Positions 1 to 9,203 are shown, numbered from the stretch's first letter. The stretch is DNA of 64,000 nt from Flavobacterium sp. UBA5153 (GCA_002413745.1 DHXP01000062.1:53826-117825); one strand, 5' to 3'. Notes: a model not told the origin generated them from the sequence alone. Program-made: numbers and translations.

Positions 1-337
1 TAGATAAAGGTTCTAGTAGATCAATAGTATTTCCGAAAACATCGAACATCCTACCCATAATTTTTTTTCCAACCGGCACAGAAAGTTGTTTTCCATCGTT
101 TTCTACACTCATACCGCGAGCTAATCCTTGGGTGGGTGTTAAAGCAATACCCCGTACATGATTTGCATCTAATTGGGTTAAAACTTCTATGATAATTTGC
201 TTATCGATTCCTGTATAAAGGACTGTATAAATGGAGGGTAATTTATTTTCGAACCAGACGTCCACAACGCTACCTCTCACAGAAATAATTTTTCCGATGC
301 TGATAGATTTTTTTTTATGCTGTGAAACTGTTGCCAT
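1..337 (-). CDS. atpD: N-type (alternative) F1F0 ATPase subunit beta, N-terminal part
   Basis: This gene is cut by the left edge; 112 codons are present, from the ATG at 337. The visible part is the beta-barrel N-terminal domain of an F1-ATPase beta subunit: a GKI-x-S-V-RGSVVDV start, LDANHVRGIAL, TPTQGLARG and PVGKKIMGRMFDVFGN. The wording (RGSVVDVWF, LARGMSV, MFDVFG) is closer to the alternative, possibly Na+-translocating N-ATPase family than to the housekeeping beta subunit, which in Flavobacteria usually begins with a GKVAQIIGPVVDV-like sequence. In N-ATPase operons atpD is normally the first gene, which agrees with the long non-coding leader upstream. The catalytic P-loop lies outside the window, so the N-type assignment rests on the N-terminus only. 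Confidence 0.75.
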   Translation of the reverse strand, partial: MATVSQHKKKSISIGKIISVRGSVVDVWFENKLPSIYTVLYTGIDKQIIIEVLTQLDANHVRGIALTPTQGLARGMSVENDGKQLSVPVGKKIMGRMFDVFGNTIDLLEPLS

Positions 338-428
338 TTTTCGAGTTAAAGGATAGATGTTCTTATAACTTTTTATATTTTCAGTCTTTGCAATCACGCT
401 AAAGATAAAGGAGCTTGCAACCTATAAA

Positions 429-486
429 AATTTAACAACGGAATACGAAAGACAAATACTATAAATACTTTTTTCGTTGTTAAATT
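429..486. repeat. 12-base inverted repeat in atpD leader
   Basis: AATTTAACAACG at 429-440 is repeated in inverse as CGTTGTTAAATT at 475-486, with a 34-base AT-rich spacer. It lies about 90-150 bases upstream of the atpD start. It could be an operator or a leader hairpin; nothing else identifies it. Confidence 0.5.
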
Positions 487-746
487 ATTTTAGTGTTTGA
501 TGTTTCCTGAAACGGAAATGAATTTCTAGTTTATAAATAGAATATCCCGTTTGAATAGTAGGTCTTAAATATAGAAAATTTTACATAAAAGTAAGAAAAT
601 TTTTTGAAAAACAGTTGTATATGATAATAAAAAAATCTTATGGGCGTTTATTTGAAACGGTTTTTTCCTAAAGGGTTGCATTATTTTGTTTTAAAAAGTA
701 AGCTAAAATGAGGTTTTAATAGATGCATTTCAAATTTTTGGAAAAC

Positions 747-783
747 AGAAAAGAGTTCCAATTTCTCGAAACTCTTTTTTATA
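747..783 (-). terminator. Terminator of the LemA/TPM operon
   Basis: The stem AAAGAGTT/AACTCTTT with an 11-base loop is followed by T-rich sequence when read on the minus strand. It lies about 30 bases after the stop of the last TPM gene. Confidence 0.65.
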
Positions 784-810
784 TTTTTAGGTTAAAAACT
801 GACTACTGAT

Positions 811-1614
811 TTACCAATCCCCGCCGCTTCCGCCGCCGGAGAATCCTCCACCGCCAAATCCACCGCCGAAACCTCCGCCGCCAGAAGAGCCGCCTCCAAA
901 TCCACCGGAATCACCACCGCCAAATCCGCCACGACCCAAACTGCTCAGGATAATTACATCCAATAAACTTGGTCCTCCACCAGAATTTCCGGAGTTTCCT
1001 CCGTCTTTTTTGTTTCTGGAAATCAAAACAAGTATGATGACAACAATAATTATAATGGGTAAAATGGGAAAGTTTTTTTCTTTAGTTTGTTTTCTTTCCC
1101 CTTTATATTTTCCTTTGAAAACATCAAAAAGGGCATCGGCACCTTTGTCTAACCCTTTATAATAACTTCCGGCTTTAAATTCAGGGATGATGATATTTCT
1201 GGTAATTTCGCCCCCAATTCCTGCTGTCAATCGGTCTTCAAGACCATAGCCTGGCGAAATCCAAATTTTTCTTTCGGCTTTAGCCAATAAAATTAACACG
1301 CCATTATCATTTTTTGCACTTCCGCCAATTCCCCAGGTTTGTCCCCATTTTGGAGTTAGAATTCCGATGTCTTCGCCTTTCAGGCTTTCGATGGTGATAA
1401 CCACAATTTGCGTTGAGGTAGAATCGGAATATCTAATGAGTTTTTCTTCTAATTGTGCTTTTTCGGTGGCACTTAAAACATTGGCATAATCATAAACGCT
1501 GGTTTGGAAATCCGGTTTTTCAGGAATTGTAAATTGGGCAAAACTGATTTGTGTAAACAGGAAACAAACGAGCAGTTTCAGGAAAATAGAAGTAATCTTT
1601 TTTTGTAATAACAT
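811..1614 (-). CDS. TPM-domain (YgcG-type) membrane protein, glycine-rich tail
   Basis: This 267-residue protein has a signal peptide (about residues 1-26), a TPM/YgcG domain (about 35-170), one membrane helix (about 183-198) and a long Gly/Ser-rich C-terminus ending in SGGDW. This is the usual architecture of the family, whose fold is extracytoplasmic; a proposed role in photosystem repair in plants does not transfer directly to bacteria. The start codon overlaps the stop of the upstream TPM gene by one base (TAATG), so translation is probably coupled. It is the last gene of a lemA-TPM-TPM operon on the minus strand, a combination frequently seen in Bacteroidota. The molecular function is unknown. 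Confidence 0.9.
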   Translation of the reverse strand: MLLQKKITSIFLKLLVCFLFTQISFAQFTIPEKPDFQTSVYDYANVLSATEKAQLEEKLIRYSDSTSTQIVVITIESLKGEDIGILTPKWGQTWGIGGSAKNDNGVLILLAKAERKIWISPGYGLEDRLTAGIGGEITRNIIIPEFKAGSYYKGLDKGADALFDVFKGKYKGERKQTKEKNFPILPIIIIVVIILVLISRNKKDGGNSGNSGGGPSLLDVIILSSLGRGGFGGGDSGGFGGGSSGGGGFGGGFGGGGFSGGGSGGDW

Positions 1615-2051
1615 TATCCTTTCGATATTTCATTAGACAATTCATTTGTGTCGTTTTCTTGCCAAGGAAAATGGTTGTGCAATTGTTCTCCAGCCATTAA
1701 AATGCCATCGATTAGTCCTTGCTTGAAATTTCCGGTTTTGAATTGAATCGACATAACTTCTTTTGTGCTGTCCCAAAAATCATCGGCAACCACGTCGTGA
1801 ATGCCTTGGTCTCCACAAATCACGAATTTTTTATCGGCAACGGCCAGATAAATTAAAACCCCATTTTTGAGTTGGGTTTCGTGCATTTTTAGTTGTTGAA
1901 AAACTTCCAAAGCCCTATCGTATGGAGCTTTGGAAGTTGTTTTTTCAATGTGGACCCTAATTTCGCCAGAAGTCTCTTTTTCAGCCATACCAATAGCTTC
2001 AACAATTGCTTGCTCTTCCTCTTTGGTTAAAAAATCTTCTACTTTTGACAT
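1614..2051 (-). CDS. TPM-domain protein, soluble form
   Basis: This 145-residue protein is a single TPM domain with the typical EIRVHIE, GVLIYLA and FVICGDQGIH segments and no obvious signal peptide or membrane helix. It lies between lemA and the membrane-bound TPM gene and shares a TAATG overlap with the latter. The pair of one soluble and one membrane TPM protein behind LemA suggests they act in one complex, but no biochemical function is established for them. Confidence 0.88.
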   Translation of the reverse strand: MSKVEDFLTKEEEQAIVEAIGMAEKETSGEIRVHIEKTTSKAPYDRALEVFQQLKMHETQLKNGVLIYLAVADKKFVICGDQGIHDVVADDFWDSTKEVMSIQFKTGNFKQGLIDGILMAGEQLHNHFPWQENDTNELSNEISKG

Positions 2052-2079
2052 AAGTTTTTTTTAAATTCCTTTTGTTAAG

Positions 2080-2095
2080 TCCCGCCCAGGCGGGA
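2080..2095. repeat. GC-rich palindrome between lemA and TPM gene
   Basis: TCCCGCC-CA-GGCGGGA forms a 7-base-pair hairpin in an otherwise AT-rich 57-base gap inside the operon. It may reduce readthrough from lemA or stabilise the mRNA. Confidence 0.6.
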
Positions 2096-2108
2096 TTGGG
2101 GAGGAGAA

Positions 2109-2702
2109 TTAGAATTTCACTTCTGCAGGTTTTTCTGCACCAGCTACTGCTTCGAAATATGGCTTTTCTTTAAGGCCATACATTCCAGCCAAAATATTTC
2201 TTGGAAAAGTGTTAATATTATTGTTGTAAGGCTTAACGGCTTCATTAAAACGAGTTCTAGCTGTTAAGATTTGGTTTTCTGTACTGGCAAGTTCATCCTG
2301 TAATTTCATAAAGCTTGCGTCAGCTTTAAGGTTTGGATATTGCTCAACACTTACTAATAATCGAGACAAAGAAGAGGAAACACTAGATTGTGCCGAATTA
2401 AAAGCAGCTAATTTTTCCGGAGTAATGTTTTTAGGGTCAATTGTAATGGAAGTTGCTTTTGAACGAGCCTCCATTACCGCTGTTAAAGTGCTTTTTTCAT
2501 GTTCAGCATATCCTTTTACGGTGTTTACCAAATTTGGGATAAGATCATTTCTTCTTTGATAAGCAGTATTAACATTTCCCCAACTTTCTTTCACGTCTTG
2601 ATCGTAAATTACGGATTTGTTATAAATTCCACTTGCCCAGCTGTAAATTCCAATAACCACAATCGCTACAATAATCCAAGGTAAAAATTTTTTAAAATCC
2701 AT
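2109..2702 (-). CDS. lemA: LemA family protein
   Basis: This 197-residue protein has one N-terminal membrane helix (about 7-27) followed by the long helical LemA domain. It shows the family signature around WGNVNTAYQRRNDLIPNLVNTVKGY and the later FPRNILAG segment. LemA proteins are membrane-anchored helical-bundle proteins of unknown biochemical role. It heads the operon with the two TPM genes downstream, which is the common arrangement. Length and start agree with the family. Confidence 0.93.
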   Translation of the reverse strand: MDFKKFLPWIIVAIVVIGIYSWASGIYNKSVIYDQDVKESWGNVNTAYQRRNDLIPNLVNTVKGYAEHEKSTLTAVMEARSKATSITIDPKNITPEKLAAFNSAQSSVSSSLSRLLVSVEQYPNLKADASFMKLQDELASTENQILTARTRFNEAVKPYNNNINTFPRNILAGMYGLKEKPYFEAVAGAEKPAEVKF

Positions 2703-2787
2703 TTTTGTTTAATTTAAAGTTTAGTTTGTTTATTTTTCTGTTTTTTATTCCCTCTTTGCTCCGTCAGTTGAGTGGAAGTTAGGAGGA

Positions 2788-3120
2788 TTAAAGCTCATTT
2801 TTGATATTCGTCAACTGCAATCTAATCGTTTCTAATTTGCTGATGATTTCATATTTATCCAAGGTTTTCTTTTGTCCTTCCTTTAAATGGGTTTTGGCGC
2901 CTTCGAGAGTGAAACCTCTCTCTTTTACCAGATGAAAGATGAGCTGTAAATTCTTGATATCCTCGGGCGTAAACATTCTATTGCCTTTGGCATTTTTTTT
3001 TGGTTTCAGAATATCAAATTCGTTATCCCAAAACCGGATAAGCGAAGCGTTAACATCAAATGCCTTGGCGACCTCGCCAATGCTGTAATATCTTTTATCA
3101 GGTTGTAGCTCTATGTGCAT
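2788..3120 (-). CDS. MerR family transcriptional regulator
   Basis: This 110-residue protein carries a MerR-type winged helix (YYSIGEVAKAFDVNASLIRFW, then GNRMFTPEDI) and a short C-terminal helix (about 70-108) for dimerisation. It has no Cys-rich metal-binding tail, so a metal-sensing role is unlikely. Its start overlaps the stop of the M23 peptidase gene by one base (TAATG), indicating one transcript. This MerR-M23 pairing recurs in Flavobacteria; its regulated genes are not known from the sequence. Confidence 0.9.
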   Translation of the reverse strand: MHIELQPDKRYYSIGEVAKAFDVNASLIRFWDNEFDILKPKKNAKGNRMFTPEDIKNLQLIFHLVKERGFTLEGAKTHLKEGQKKTLDKYEIISKLETIRLQLTNIKNEL

Positions 3121-4097
3121 TAGTCTAATGATTGATTTTCTTGGTTGGCCAATTTAGAAATGGCAACATATTCCACCGCCGAAATATTTCCATAATAAAA
3201 ATTGAGCGGGTTTACCACTTTTCCGTTTTTGTGCACTTCATAATGACAATGAGGACCTTCGGATCTCCCTGTGCTTCCCACATATCCTATTATGTCGCCC
3301 CGTTTTACATATTGTCCAACCTTGCATTTATATTTACTTAAATGAGCATACAAAGTTTCGTAGCCAAAACCATGCCGAATAACGATATGATTTCCAAAAC
3401 CAGAAGCTGTATTGTCGGCCTGTGCCACAACTCCATCGCCGGTTGCAAAAATTGGAGTCCCGGTTTTTGCGGTAAAATCCATTCCTTCATGCATTTTTCT
3501 GGCTTTGGTGAAAGGATCGGTTCGATAACCAAAACCCGATGCCATTCGTTTTAAATTCTCGTTTCTCACAGGTTGAATGGCGGGAATTGCCGCCAATAAT
3601 TTGTTTTTTGCTTTCGCCAATTTTAAAATATAATCCAATGATTTCGACTGGATAGCCAGTTCTTTACTCAGCACATCAACCCTTTTTGTGGTGTTCAGCA
3701 CCAACTGAGAATTGTCATATCCTTCTAATGCTGCATACCGATTTATATTACCAAAACCTGATTTTCTTTCCTCTTCAGGAATGGGAGAAGTGTTAAAATA
3801 TACTCGATACAAATTATTGTCTCTATCTTCAATAGCCGAAATAGCATCATCTACCTGATCCATTCTCTTGTTCAGAATGGCATAATTCAGTTTCAGATTT
3901 TCAATTTCACGGGCTTGCAATCTATTTTTTGGCGTTTCAAAATAGGGAGTGTTCAATAAAACCACAAAACTTAAAAAACCAAACAAGGCCGATGCTACTA
4001 AAAACAACGCAACAACTCCAAATTTTATTCTTTTTCTTGTTATTATTTTTTGATACGCCAGATTTTCGGAATCGTAATAATATTTTACTTTCGCCAT
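3120..4097 (-). CDS. M23 family metallopeptidase (peptidoglycan endopeptidase type)
   Basis: This 325-residue protein has a short basic cytoplasmic N-terminus, a membrane anchor (about residues 25-50), a helical region (about 60-180) and a C-terminal lysostaphin-type M23 domain. Visible zinc ligands are the H and D of MHEGMDF and the HxH of GPHCHYEVH; the YAHLS segment is also typical. It is expected to cut peptide cross-links in the periplasm during cell-wall growth, or to act as a regulator of such cutting. It is cotranscribed with the MerR gene downstream. Confidence 0.92.
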   Translation of the reverse strand: MAKVKYYYDSENLAYQKIITRKRIKFGVVALFLVASALFGFLSFVVLLNTPYFETPKNRLQAREIENLKLNYAILNKRMDQVDDAISAIEDRDNNLYRVYFNTSPIPEEERKSGFGNINRYAALEGYDNSQLVLNTTKRVDVLSKELAIQSKSLDYILKLAKAKNKLLAAIPAIQPVRNENLKRMASGFGYRTDPFTKARKMHEGMDFTAKTGTPIFATGDGVVAQADNTASGFGNHIVIRHGFGYETLYAHLSKYKCKVGQYVKRGDIIGYVGSTGRSEGPHCHYEVHKNGKVVNPLNFYYGNISAVEYVAISKLANQENQSLD

Positions 4098-4406
4098 ATT
4101 TTAAAATACCCTATTTTTGCACATTGTAAAAACGTTAGTCGAACAAATTTAATAAATGTTTCATTTGTTCTGCCCTTTTTTTAATAATAAATAAAATAAT
4201 GTGCTTTTCCAGCTATTCGTTGCGATTCGTTATTGCAAGGAACGAAGCAATCTCATCAAAAGATTGCTTCGTTCCTCGCAATGACTGGATTTCATTACTA
4301 TCTGGGGCAAAAAATAATTAGATAATTCAAAAAAAACTTTGTGCCTTAGAGCCTTTACTTCGTCAGTTCGCTGTCGCTCGGGTGTGGCAAAATATATAAC
4401 AAGAAT
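4098..4406. other. Intergenic region between M23 peptidase and alaS
   Basis: This 309-base gap separates two divergent genes and should contain both promoters. It also holds a large palindromic repeat (4232-4282) and a GC-richer segment (about 4360-4392) that recurs inside the end of the gene at 16128-17114. No gene is seen. Confidence 0.6.
4232..4282. repeat. Palindromic REP-like element
   Basis: ATTGCAAGGAACGAAGCAAT is followed after CTCATCAA-type loop sequence by its near-exact inverse, AGATTGCTTCGTTCCTCGCAAT. The arms pair over about 22 bases with one mismatch. It lies upstream of alaS and looks like a dispersed palindromic element rather than a terminator, because no T-run follows. Confidence 0.75.
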
Positions 4407-7034
4407 ATGAAATCACAAGACGTACGCAAACAATTTCTGGATTTTTTCGAAAGCAAAGGACATTTAATTGTTCCATCGGCTCCAATAGTTCTCAAAGATG
4501 ATCCAACCCTGATGTTCAACAACTCAGGAATGGCGCAGTTCAAGGAGTATTTTCTTGGAAATGCGAAGCCAAAAAGCAAGAGAATAGCCGATACCCAAAA
4601 ATGCCTTCGCGTTTCAGGGAAACACAACGATTTAGAAGAAGTGGGAATTGATACGTATCATCACACGATGTTCGAAATGCTGGGAAACTGGTCCTTTGGA
4701 GATTATTTCAAAAAAGAAGCCATCAACTGGGCTTGGGAATTGTTGACTGAAGTGTATAAAATTCCAAAAGACATTCTTTACGTTTCCGTATTTGAAGGAA
4801 ATGCAGAAGAAAATGTTCCTTTCGACCAAGAAGCTTATGATATTTGGAAAACCTTAATTTCCGAAGACCGAATCATTCTTGGAAACAAGAAAGACAATTT
4901 CTGGGAAATGGGAGACCAAGGACCTTGCGGACCTTGTTCAGAAATTCATGTGGATATTCGTTCTGCCGAAGAAAAAGCGTTGGTTTCAGGAAAATCTTTG
5001 GTCAACAATGACCATCCACACGTGGTGGAAATTTGGAACAACGTATTTATGGAATTCAACCGTAAAGCCGATGGCACGCTCGAAAAATTACCGGCGCAAC
5101 ACGTCGATACCGGAATGGGTTTCGAAAGACTTTGTATGGTTTTACAAGGCGTTCAGTCTAATTATGACACCGATGTTTTCACGCCAATTATTCAACATAT
5201 CGAAAAAATCACCGGGGCAAAATATACCGTCAAAGCCAAAGACGAAGAAGAAGAAAAAATCAATATCGCCATTCGCGTCATTGCGGATCACGTTCGTGCC
5301 GTAGCCTTCGCCATTGCCGATGGACAATTGCCGTCAAATACTGGTGCAGGTTATGTAATTCGCAGGATTTTGCGTCGTGCCATTCGTTACGGATTTACAT
5401 TTTTGAACACCAAGGAAGCTTTCATTTACCAATTGGTGGAAACTTTGAGCAACCAAATGGGGGGCTCGTTTCCTGAGATTGTTTCCCAGAAAAACCTGGT
5501 TATGAATGTTATTCGTGAAGAAGAAAGTTCCTTTTTGAGAACATTGGATCAAGGTTTACAATTGCTCGAAAACGTAATTAAATCAATAGAAGGAACAACG
5601 GTTTCGGGTCAGAAAGCGTTCGAATTGTATGATACTTTTGGATTTCCCATCGATTTAACCGCCTTGATTTTAAGGGAAAGAGGACTGGAATTAGACGAAG
5701 CGGGATTTGACAAAGCGATGCAGGAACAAAAAAAACGTTCTCGCGCCGCTTCTGAAGTTTCTACCGAAGATTGGACAATTTTAATTCCTGGAAATGTAGA
5801 GACATTTGTGGGTTATGATAAAACTGAAAATGACGTGAAAATCACGCGTTACAGAAAAATTGATTCTAAAAAAGATGGCGTTTTATTCCAAATAGTTTTG
5901 GATGCAACCCCTTTTTATCCGGAAGGTGGAGGACAAGTGGGAGATAGAGGAACGTTAGTTTCTGCCAATGAAACCATCGAAATTATAGACACGAAAAAAG
6001 AAAATAACTTAATTCTACATTTCGCAAAAAAGTTGCCTGAGAACGTTAACGGCAGTTTTGTTGCCAAAGTAAATCAGGATTTAAGACGCTTATCTTCTAG
6101 AAACCACTCTGCGACACACTTGATGCACCAAGCCTTGAGAAGCATTTTGGGAACACATGTAGAACAAAAAGGGTCATTGGTAAACCCGAATTATTTGCGT
6201 TTCGATTTTTCGCATTTTGCAAAATTAACCGATACCGAATTACAACAAGTGGAGGATTTTGTAAACGCTCGAATTCAGGAGCAATTGCCATTGATTGAAA
6301 GAAGAAATATTCCATTTAAACAAGCGGTTGACGAAGGTGCAATGGCATTGTTTGGAGAAAAATACGGAGACGAAGTTCGTGCCATAAAGTTTGGTGAGAG
6401 TATGGAATTGTGTGGTGGAATTCATGTGAAAAATACCGCCGAAATTTGGTATTTCAAAATCGTTTCCGAAGGTGCTGTTGCAGCCGGAATTCGTAGAATT
6501 GAAGCGATTACCAGCGATGCGGTAAAAGCCTATTTTGAATCGCAGGAAAACACTTTGAATGAAGTTGAAATTGCACTAAAAAATCCGCAAGATGTGATGA
6601 AAGCCGTTCATTCATTGCAAGACGAAAATGCAAAGCTGAAGTCCCAAATTGAGTCTTTGATGAAAGATAAAGTCAAAAATTTGAAAGCAGCTTTGTCATC
6701 AGAACTACAAGAAATAAACGGAATTCAATTTCTGGCCAAACAAGTCGATTTGAGTCCGGAAGGAGCAAAGGATTTGGCTTATGAATTGGGCAATTTAGGA
6801 AAAAATATGTTCTTGGTTTTGGCCACGGCCGAAGAGGATAAACCAATGTTGAGCTGTTACATTTCGAAAGAATTAGTTGCCGAGAAAAAACTGAATGCTG
6901 GAAACGTAGTTCGCGAACTTGGAAAATTCATTCAAGGTGGAGGAGGTGGGCAACCGTTTTTTGCCACAGCCGGAGGGAAAAATGCGGAAGGAATTCAGGA
7001 AGCTTTGACGAAAGCCGTTGAGTTTGTGAAGTAG
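4407..7034 (+). CDS. alaS: Alanyl-tRNA synthetase
   Basis: This 875-residue enzyme charges tRNA-Ala with alanine and edits mischarged Ser/Gly. Domains in order are the class II catalytic core (motif 1 around residues 50-90), the tRNA-recognition region, the editing domain with the zinc-binding HSATH (HxxxH) and CGGIH motifs, a coiled region, and the C-Ala/DHHA1 domain with [14 protein letters not shown]. It is full length and intact. The ATG start matches the family N-terminus ([17 protein letters not shown]). It appears to be transcribed alone. Confidence 0.98.
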   Translation: MKSQDVRKQFLDFFESKGHLIVPSAPIVLKDDPTLMFNNSGMAQFKEYFLGNAKPKSKRIADTQKCLRVSGKHNDLEEVGIDTYHHTMFEMLGNWSFGDYFKKEAINWAWELLTEVYKIPKDILYVSVFEGNAEENVPFDQEAYDIWKTLISEDRIILGNKKDNFWEMGDQGPCGPCSEIHVDIRSAEEKALVSGKSLVNNDHPHVVEIWNNVFMEFNRKADGTLEKLPAQHVDTGMGFERLCMVLQGVQSNYDTDVFTPIIQHIEKITGAKYTVKAKDEEEEKINIAIRVIADHVRAVAFAIADGQLPSNTGAGYVIRRILRRAIRYGFTFLNTKEAFIYQLVETLSNQMGGSFPEIVSQKNLVMNVIREEESSFLRTLDQGLQLLENVIKSIEGTTVSGQKAFELYDTFGFPIDLTALILRERGLELDEAGFDKAMQEQKKRSRAASEVSTEDWTILIPGNVETFVGYDKTENDVKITRYRKIDSKKDGVLFQIVLDATPFYPEGGGQVGDRGTLVSANETIEIIDTKKENNLILHFAKKLPENVNGSFVAKVNQDLRRLSSRNHSATHLMHQALRSILGTHVEQKGSLVNPNYLRFDFSHFAKLTDTELQQVEDFVNARIQEQLPLIERRNIPFKQAVDEGAMALFGEKYGDEVRAIKFGESMELCGGIHVKNTAEIWYFKIVSEGAVAAGIRRIEAITSDAVKAYFESQENTLNEVEIALKNPQDVMKAVHSLQDENAKLKSQIESLMKDKVKNLKAALSSELQEINGIQFLAKQVDLSPEGAKDLAYELGNLGKNMFLVLATAEEDKPMLSCYISKELVAEKKLNAGNVVRELGKFIQGGGGGQPFFATAGGKNAEGIQEALTKAVEFVK

Positions 7035-7050
7035 TCTATATGGCTTTTTT

Positions 7051-7076
7051 GTCTCGCAAAGACGCGAAGGCGCAAG
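7051..7076. repeat. Left inverted repeat of GxxExxY element
   Basis: TCTCGCAAAGACGCGAAGGCGC is related, in inverse orientation, to the repeats at 7110-7135 and 7543-7570. It begins 17 bases after the alaS stop. Confidence 0.65.
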
Positions 7077-7109
7077 TGTTAGTGGATAAAAAAATTGATT
7101 AATAATAGC

Positions 7110-7135
7110 TTTGTTTCTCTGCGACTTTGCGAGAT
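7110..7135. repeat. Inner repeat of GxxExxY element
   Basis: TTCTCTGCGACTTTGCGAGA is a direct copy of the right-hand repeat (CTCTGCGACTTTGCGAGAAA) and the approximate inverse of the left one. It lies just upstream of the GxxExxY start codon. Confidence 0.65.
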
Positions 7136-7163
7136 TTTTAATATATTAGCGAGAAATGCAAAG

Positions 7164-7541
7164 ATGACTGAAAACGAGATTTCTAGAATTGTTGTTGATG
7201 TTTCTTATAAAATTCACACTAAACTTGGACCGGGATTGTTAGAGTCAGTTTATGAAGCAATTCTTTATTATGAATTATCTAAACGAGGTCTGAATGTGGA
7301 AAGACAGAAACCATTACCTGTAATTTGGGATGAAGTGTTTTTGGATATAGGTTTTAGAACAGATTTGATAATTGAAGACAAAGTAATTATAGAAATAAAA
7401 TCAGTCGAACAAATTGCAAATGTTCACCCGAAACAACTTTTAACTTATCTAAAAGTAACTGGGATGAAATTAGGATTGCTGATTAATTTCAATGAATCAT
7501 TAATAAAAAATGGAATTACAAGAATAGTTAATAATCTCTAA
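7164..7541 (+). CDS. GxxExxY protein (PDDEXK_3-type nuclease-like)
   Basis: This 125-residue protein has the family-naming motif G-L-L-E-S-V-Y (GxxExxY) and the residues of a PD-(D/E)xK nuclease core: D in RTDLII and E-x-K in IEIKS. The ATG at 7164 is chosen because the reading frame upstream runs through the repeat at 7110-7135. The gene sits by itself in a roughly 500-base module between alaS and the GSCFA gene, and the module is bounded by inverted repeats at 7051-7076 and 7543-7570. Proteins of this family are widespread in Bacteroidota and have no established function; the context suggests a small repeat-associated mobile unit. Confidence 0.88.
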   Translation: MTENEISRIVVDVSYKIHTKLGPGLLESVYEAILYYELSKRGLNVERQKPLPVIWDEVFLDIGFRTDLIIEDKVIIEIKSVEQIANVHPKQLLTYLKVTGMKLGLLINFNESLIKNGITRIVNNL

Positions 7542-7542
7542 T

Positions 7543-7570
7543 CTTTGCGTCTCTGCGACTTTGCGAGAAA
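7543..7570. repeat. Right inverted repeat of GxxExxY element
   Basis: The sequence CTTTGCGTCTCTGCGACTTT and the following GCGAGAAA are the approximate inverse of the left repeat at 7051-7076. It starts directly after the GxxExxY stop codon and ends six bases before the GSCFA start. Confidence 0.65.
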
Positions 7571-7575
7571 TCATT

Positions 7576-8532
7576 ATGAATTTCAGAACCCAAATATCCA
7601 TTTCCAAAAGTGATTTTCCAATAGATTACAATTCCAAGATTGTGTCTTTGGGTTCTTGTTTTGCGGTAAATATGGCCCAGAAACTGGACTATTTTAAGTT
7701 CCAAAATACTTGCAATCCGTTTGGGATTTTATTTCATTCCTTGGCAATTGAGAAATTAATCGGGTTTGCTGTTTCCCAAAAAGAATTCACGGAGAAAGAC
7801 CTCTTTTTTCATAATGAATGCTGGCATTGTTTTGATGTGCATTCTGAATTGAGTAATTCCAATAAAGAAGAATTGATTGTCAATTTGAATGAAATCATCC
7901 AATCAACACATCAACAAATTTCCGAATCCACGCATATTATTATCACTTTGGGAACCGCTTGGGCCTATCGAAACATCGAAACCAACGAAATTGTTGCCAA
8001 TTGTCACAAAGTGCCACAAAAAAAATTCAAGAAAGAATTGCTTTCGATTGAAGAAATCAAGCAAAGTATAGAAAACATCATCAGGTTAATTTCTTCAATA
8101 AATCCAAACACAAATTTCATTTTCACGGTTTCGCCAGTTCGGCACATCAAGAACGGTTTTGTGGAAAACCAAGTGAGCAAGGCAAATTTGATAGCTGCCA
8201 TTTATCAGCAACTGCAAACTGATCACTGCAAACTGACCACTGTATACTTCCCTAGCTACGAGATTATGATGGATGAATTGCGTGATTATCGTTTTTATGC
8301 CGAAGATATGTTGCATCCCAATCCCGTGGCGATAGATTATATTTGGCAACGGTTTTCAGAAACCAATGTTTCTCAAGAAAGTCATTCGATTATGGAAGAA
8401 GTGGCCAATATCCAAAAAGGATTGGCACATCGACCTTTCAATCCAAAAGCTGAAAGCCATATAAAATTCGAAGTCAAATTGGCAGAAAAAATCACCAATC
8501 TTATGTCTCGATATCCATTTGTGAAATTCTAA
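7576..8532 (+). CDS. GSCFA domain protein
   Basis: This 318-residue protein carries the GSCFA motif (SLGSCFAVNMAQKL) near the N-terminus and the later ITLGTAW and TVSPVRH segments, which are typical of this SGNH-hydrolase-like family. A possible catalytic Asp/His pair lies in EDMLHPNP. The ATG at 7576 is used; the frame upstream reaches into the repeat with only a TTG. It is probably a cytoplasmic esterase-like enzyme, but no substrate is known for the family. Confidence 0.88.
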   Translation: MNFRTQISISKSDFPIDYNSKIVSLGSCFAVNMAQKLDYFKFQNTCNPFGILFHSLAIEKLIGFAVSQKEFTEKDLFFHNECWHCFDVHSELSNSNKEELIVNLNEIIQSTHQQISESTHIIITLGTAWAYRNIETNEIVANCHKVPQKKFKKELLSIEEIKQSIENIIRLISSINPNTNFIFTVSPVRHIKNGFVENQVSKANLIAAIYQQLQTDHCKLTTVYFPSYEIMMDELRDYRFYAEDMLHPNPVAIDYIWQRFSETNVSQESHSIMEEVANIQKGLAHRPFNPKAESHIKFEVKLAEKITNLMSRYPFVKF

Positions 8533-8559
8533 TTTTTCAGAATAATTTTTCAACAAAAA

Positions 8560-8598
8560 AACCGCGACATTTCTGCCACGGTTATGTTTTTCAAAAGA
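8560..8598 (+). terminator. Possible terminator after the GSCFA gene
   Basis: AACCG and CGGTT form a weak stem with flanking A and T runs about 40 bases after the stop codon. Pairing is imperfect. Confidence 0.35.
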
Positions 8599-8666
8599 TT
8601 ACTTCACACAGAAAATTTTCAGGACTCGCAATGACTCAACACCGCTATCTGAAATCTGCAATCTGC

Positions 8667-9203
8667 CTACTTTTTCATTGGTGGATATTGCGCCAATATT
8701 TTTGCGACAAATTCGTTGATTTGTCCCTCTTTTTTGGAACGATTTTGAGTTAAGTAACCTACTCCTTCACCTTCCCAAATTAATTCTTTTTTCTTGGCAT
8801 CAATTAAATCGATATAGAGCGTTCCTTCGGTTGAGGTACTAACATAAGTTTGCCCTCCCCATAAATAAGGATTCCAGCCATAACCCCAGCCATAACCCCA
8901 GCCGGTATTATATTGATTGACATCTACATGTTCTCGTTCTTTAGTAAAAATGTTTATCAGTAAATCGGGTGTGTCACTTTTGGTCATTCCTTTATTGCTG
9001 AGTTCGAGGTCGATGGCATGAAGAATTCGTTTCTTATCCAAGTCTGAAATCGCGACTCTGTCAATACCTCTTTTATGAAATGCATAGGTTTTGTATTGAC
9101 TAAAATCAACATTTTTGTCATAATCGGAATATACACTAACTGCGGAGCCACAAGATCCCAATATAAAAAGTAGGAGTAGTGGAAGGGTTTTAATTGCTTT
9201 CAT
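8667..9203 (-). CDS. DUF4136 domain lipoprotein
   Basis: This 178-residue protein begins with a lipoprotein signal (LLFILGSCGSA, lipid attachment at the Cys near residue 18). The DUF4136 domain follows, with the KNVDFSQYKTYAF start and the LIWEGEGVGY region typical of the family. A short GWGYGWGYGWNPY aromatic repeat lies in the middle. It is expected on the periplasmic side of a membrane. The function of DUF4136 is unknown. It stands alone, convergent with the GSCFA gene. Confidence 0.88.
   Translation of the reverse strand: MKAIKTLPLLLLFILGSCGSAVSVYSDYDKNVDFSQYKTYAFHKRGIDRVAISDLDKKRILHAIDLELSNKGMTKSDTPDLLINIFTKEREHVDVNQYNTGWGYGWGYGWNPYLWGGQTYVSTSTEGTLYIDLIDAKKKELIWEGEGVGYLTQNRSKKEGQINEFVAKILAQYPPMKK

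Larger units (their letters stand above)
338..810. other. Non-coding leader upstream of atpD
   Basis: I see no gene in this 473-base stretch. It holds a 12-base perfect inverted repeat (429-486) and, at its right end, the terminator of the LemA/TPM operon (747-783). The remainder is very AT-rich and may include the atpD promoter, which I could not place. Confidence 0.6.

Noticed and set aside
4879-5304. 141-codon plus-strand frame inside alaS
   Set aside because: It lies in another frame of an intact, strongly conserved gene and has no family resemblance.
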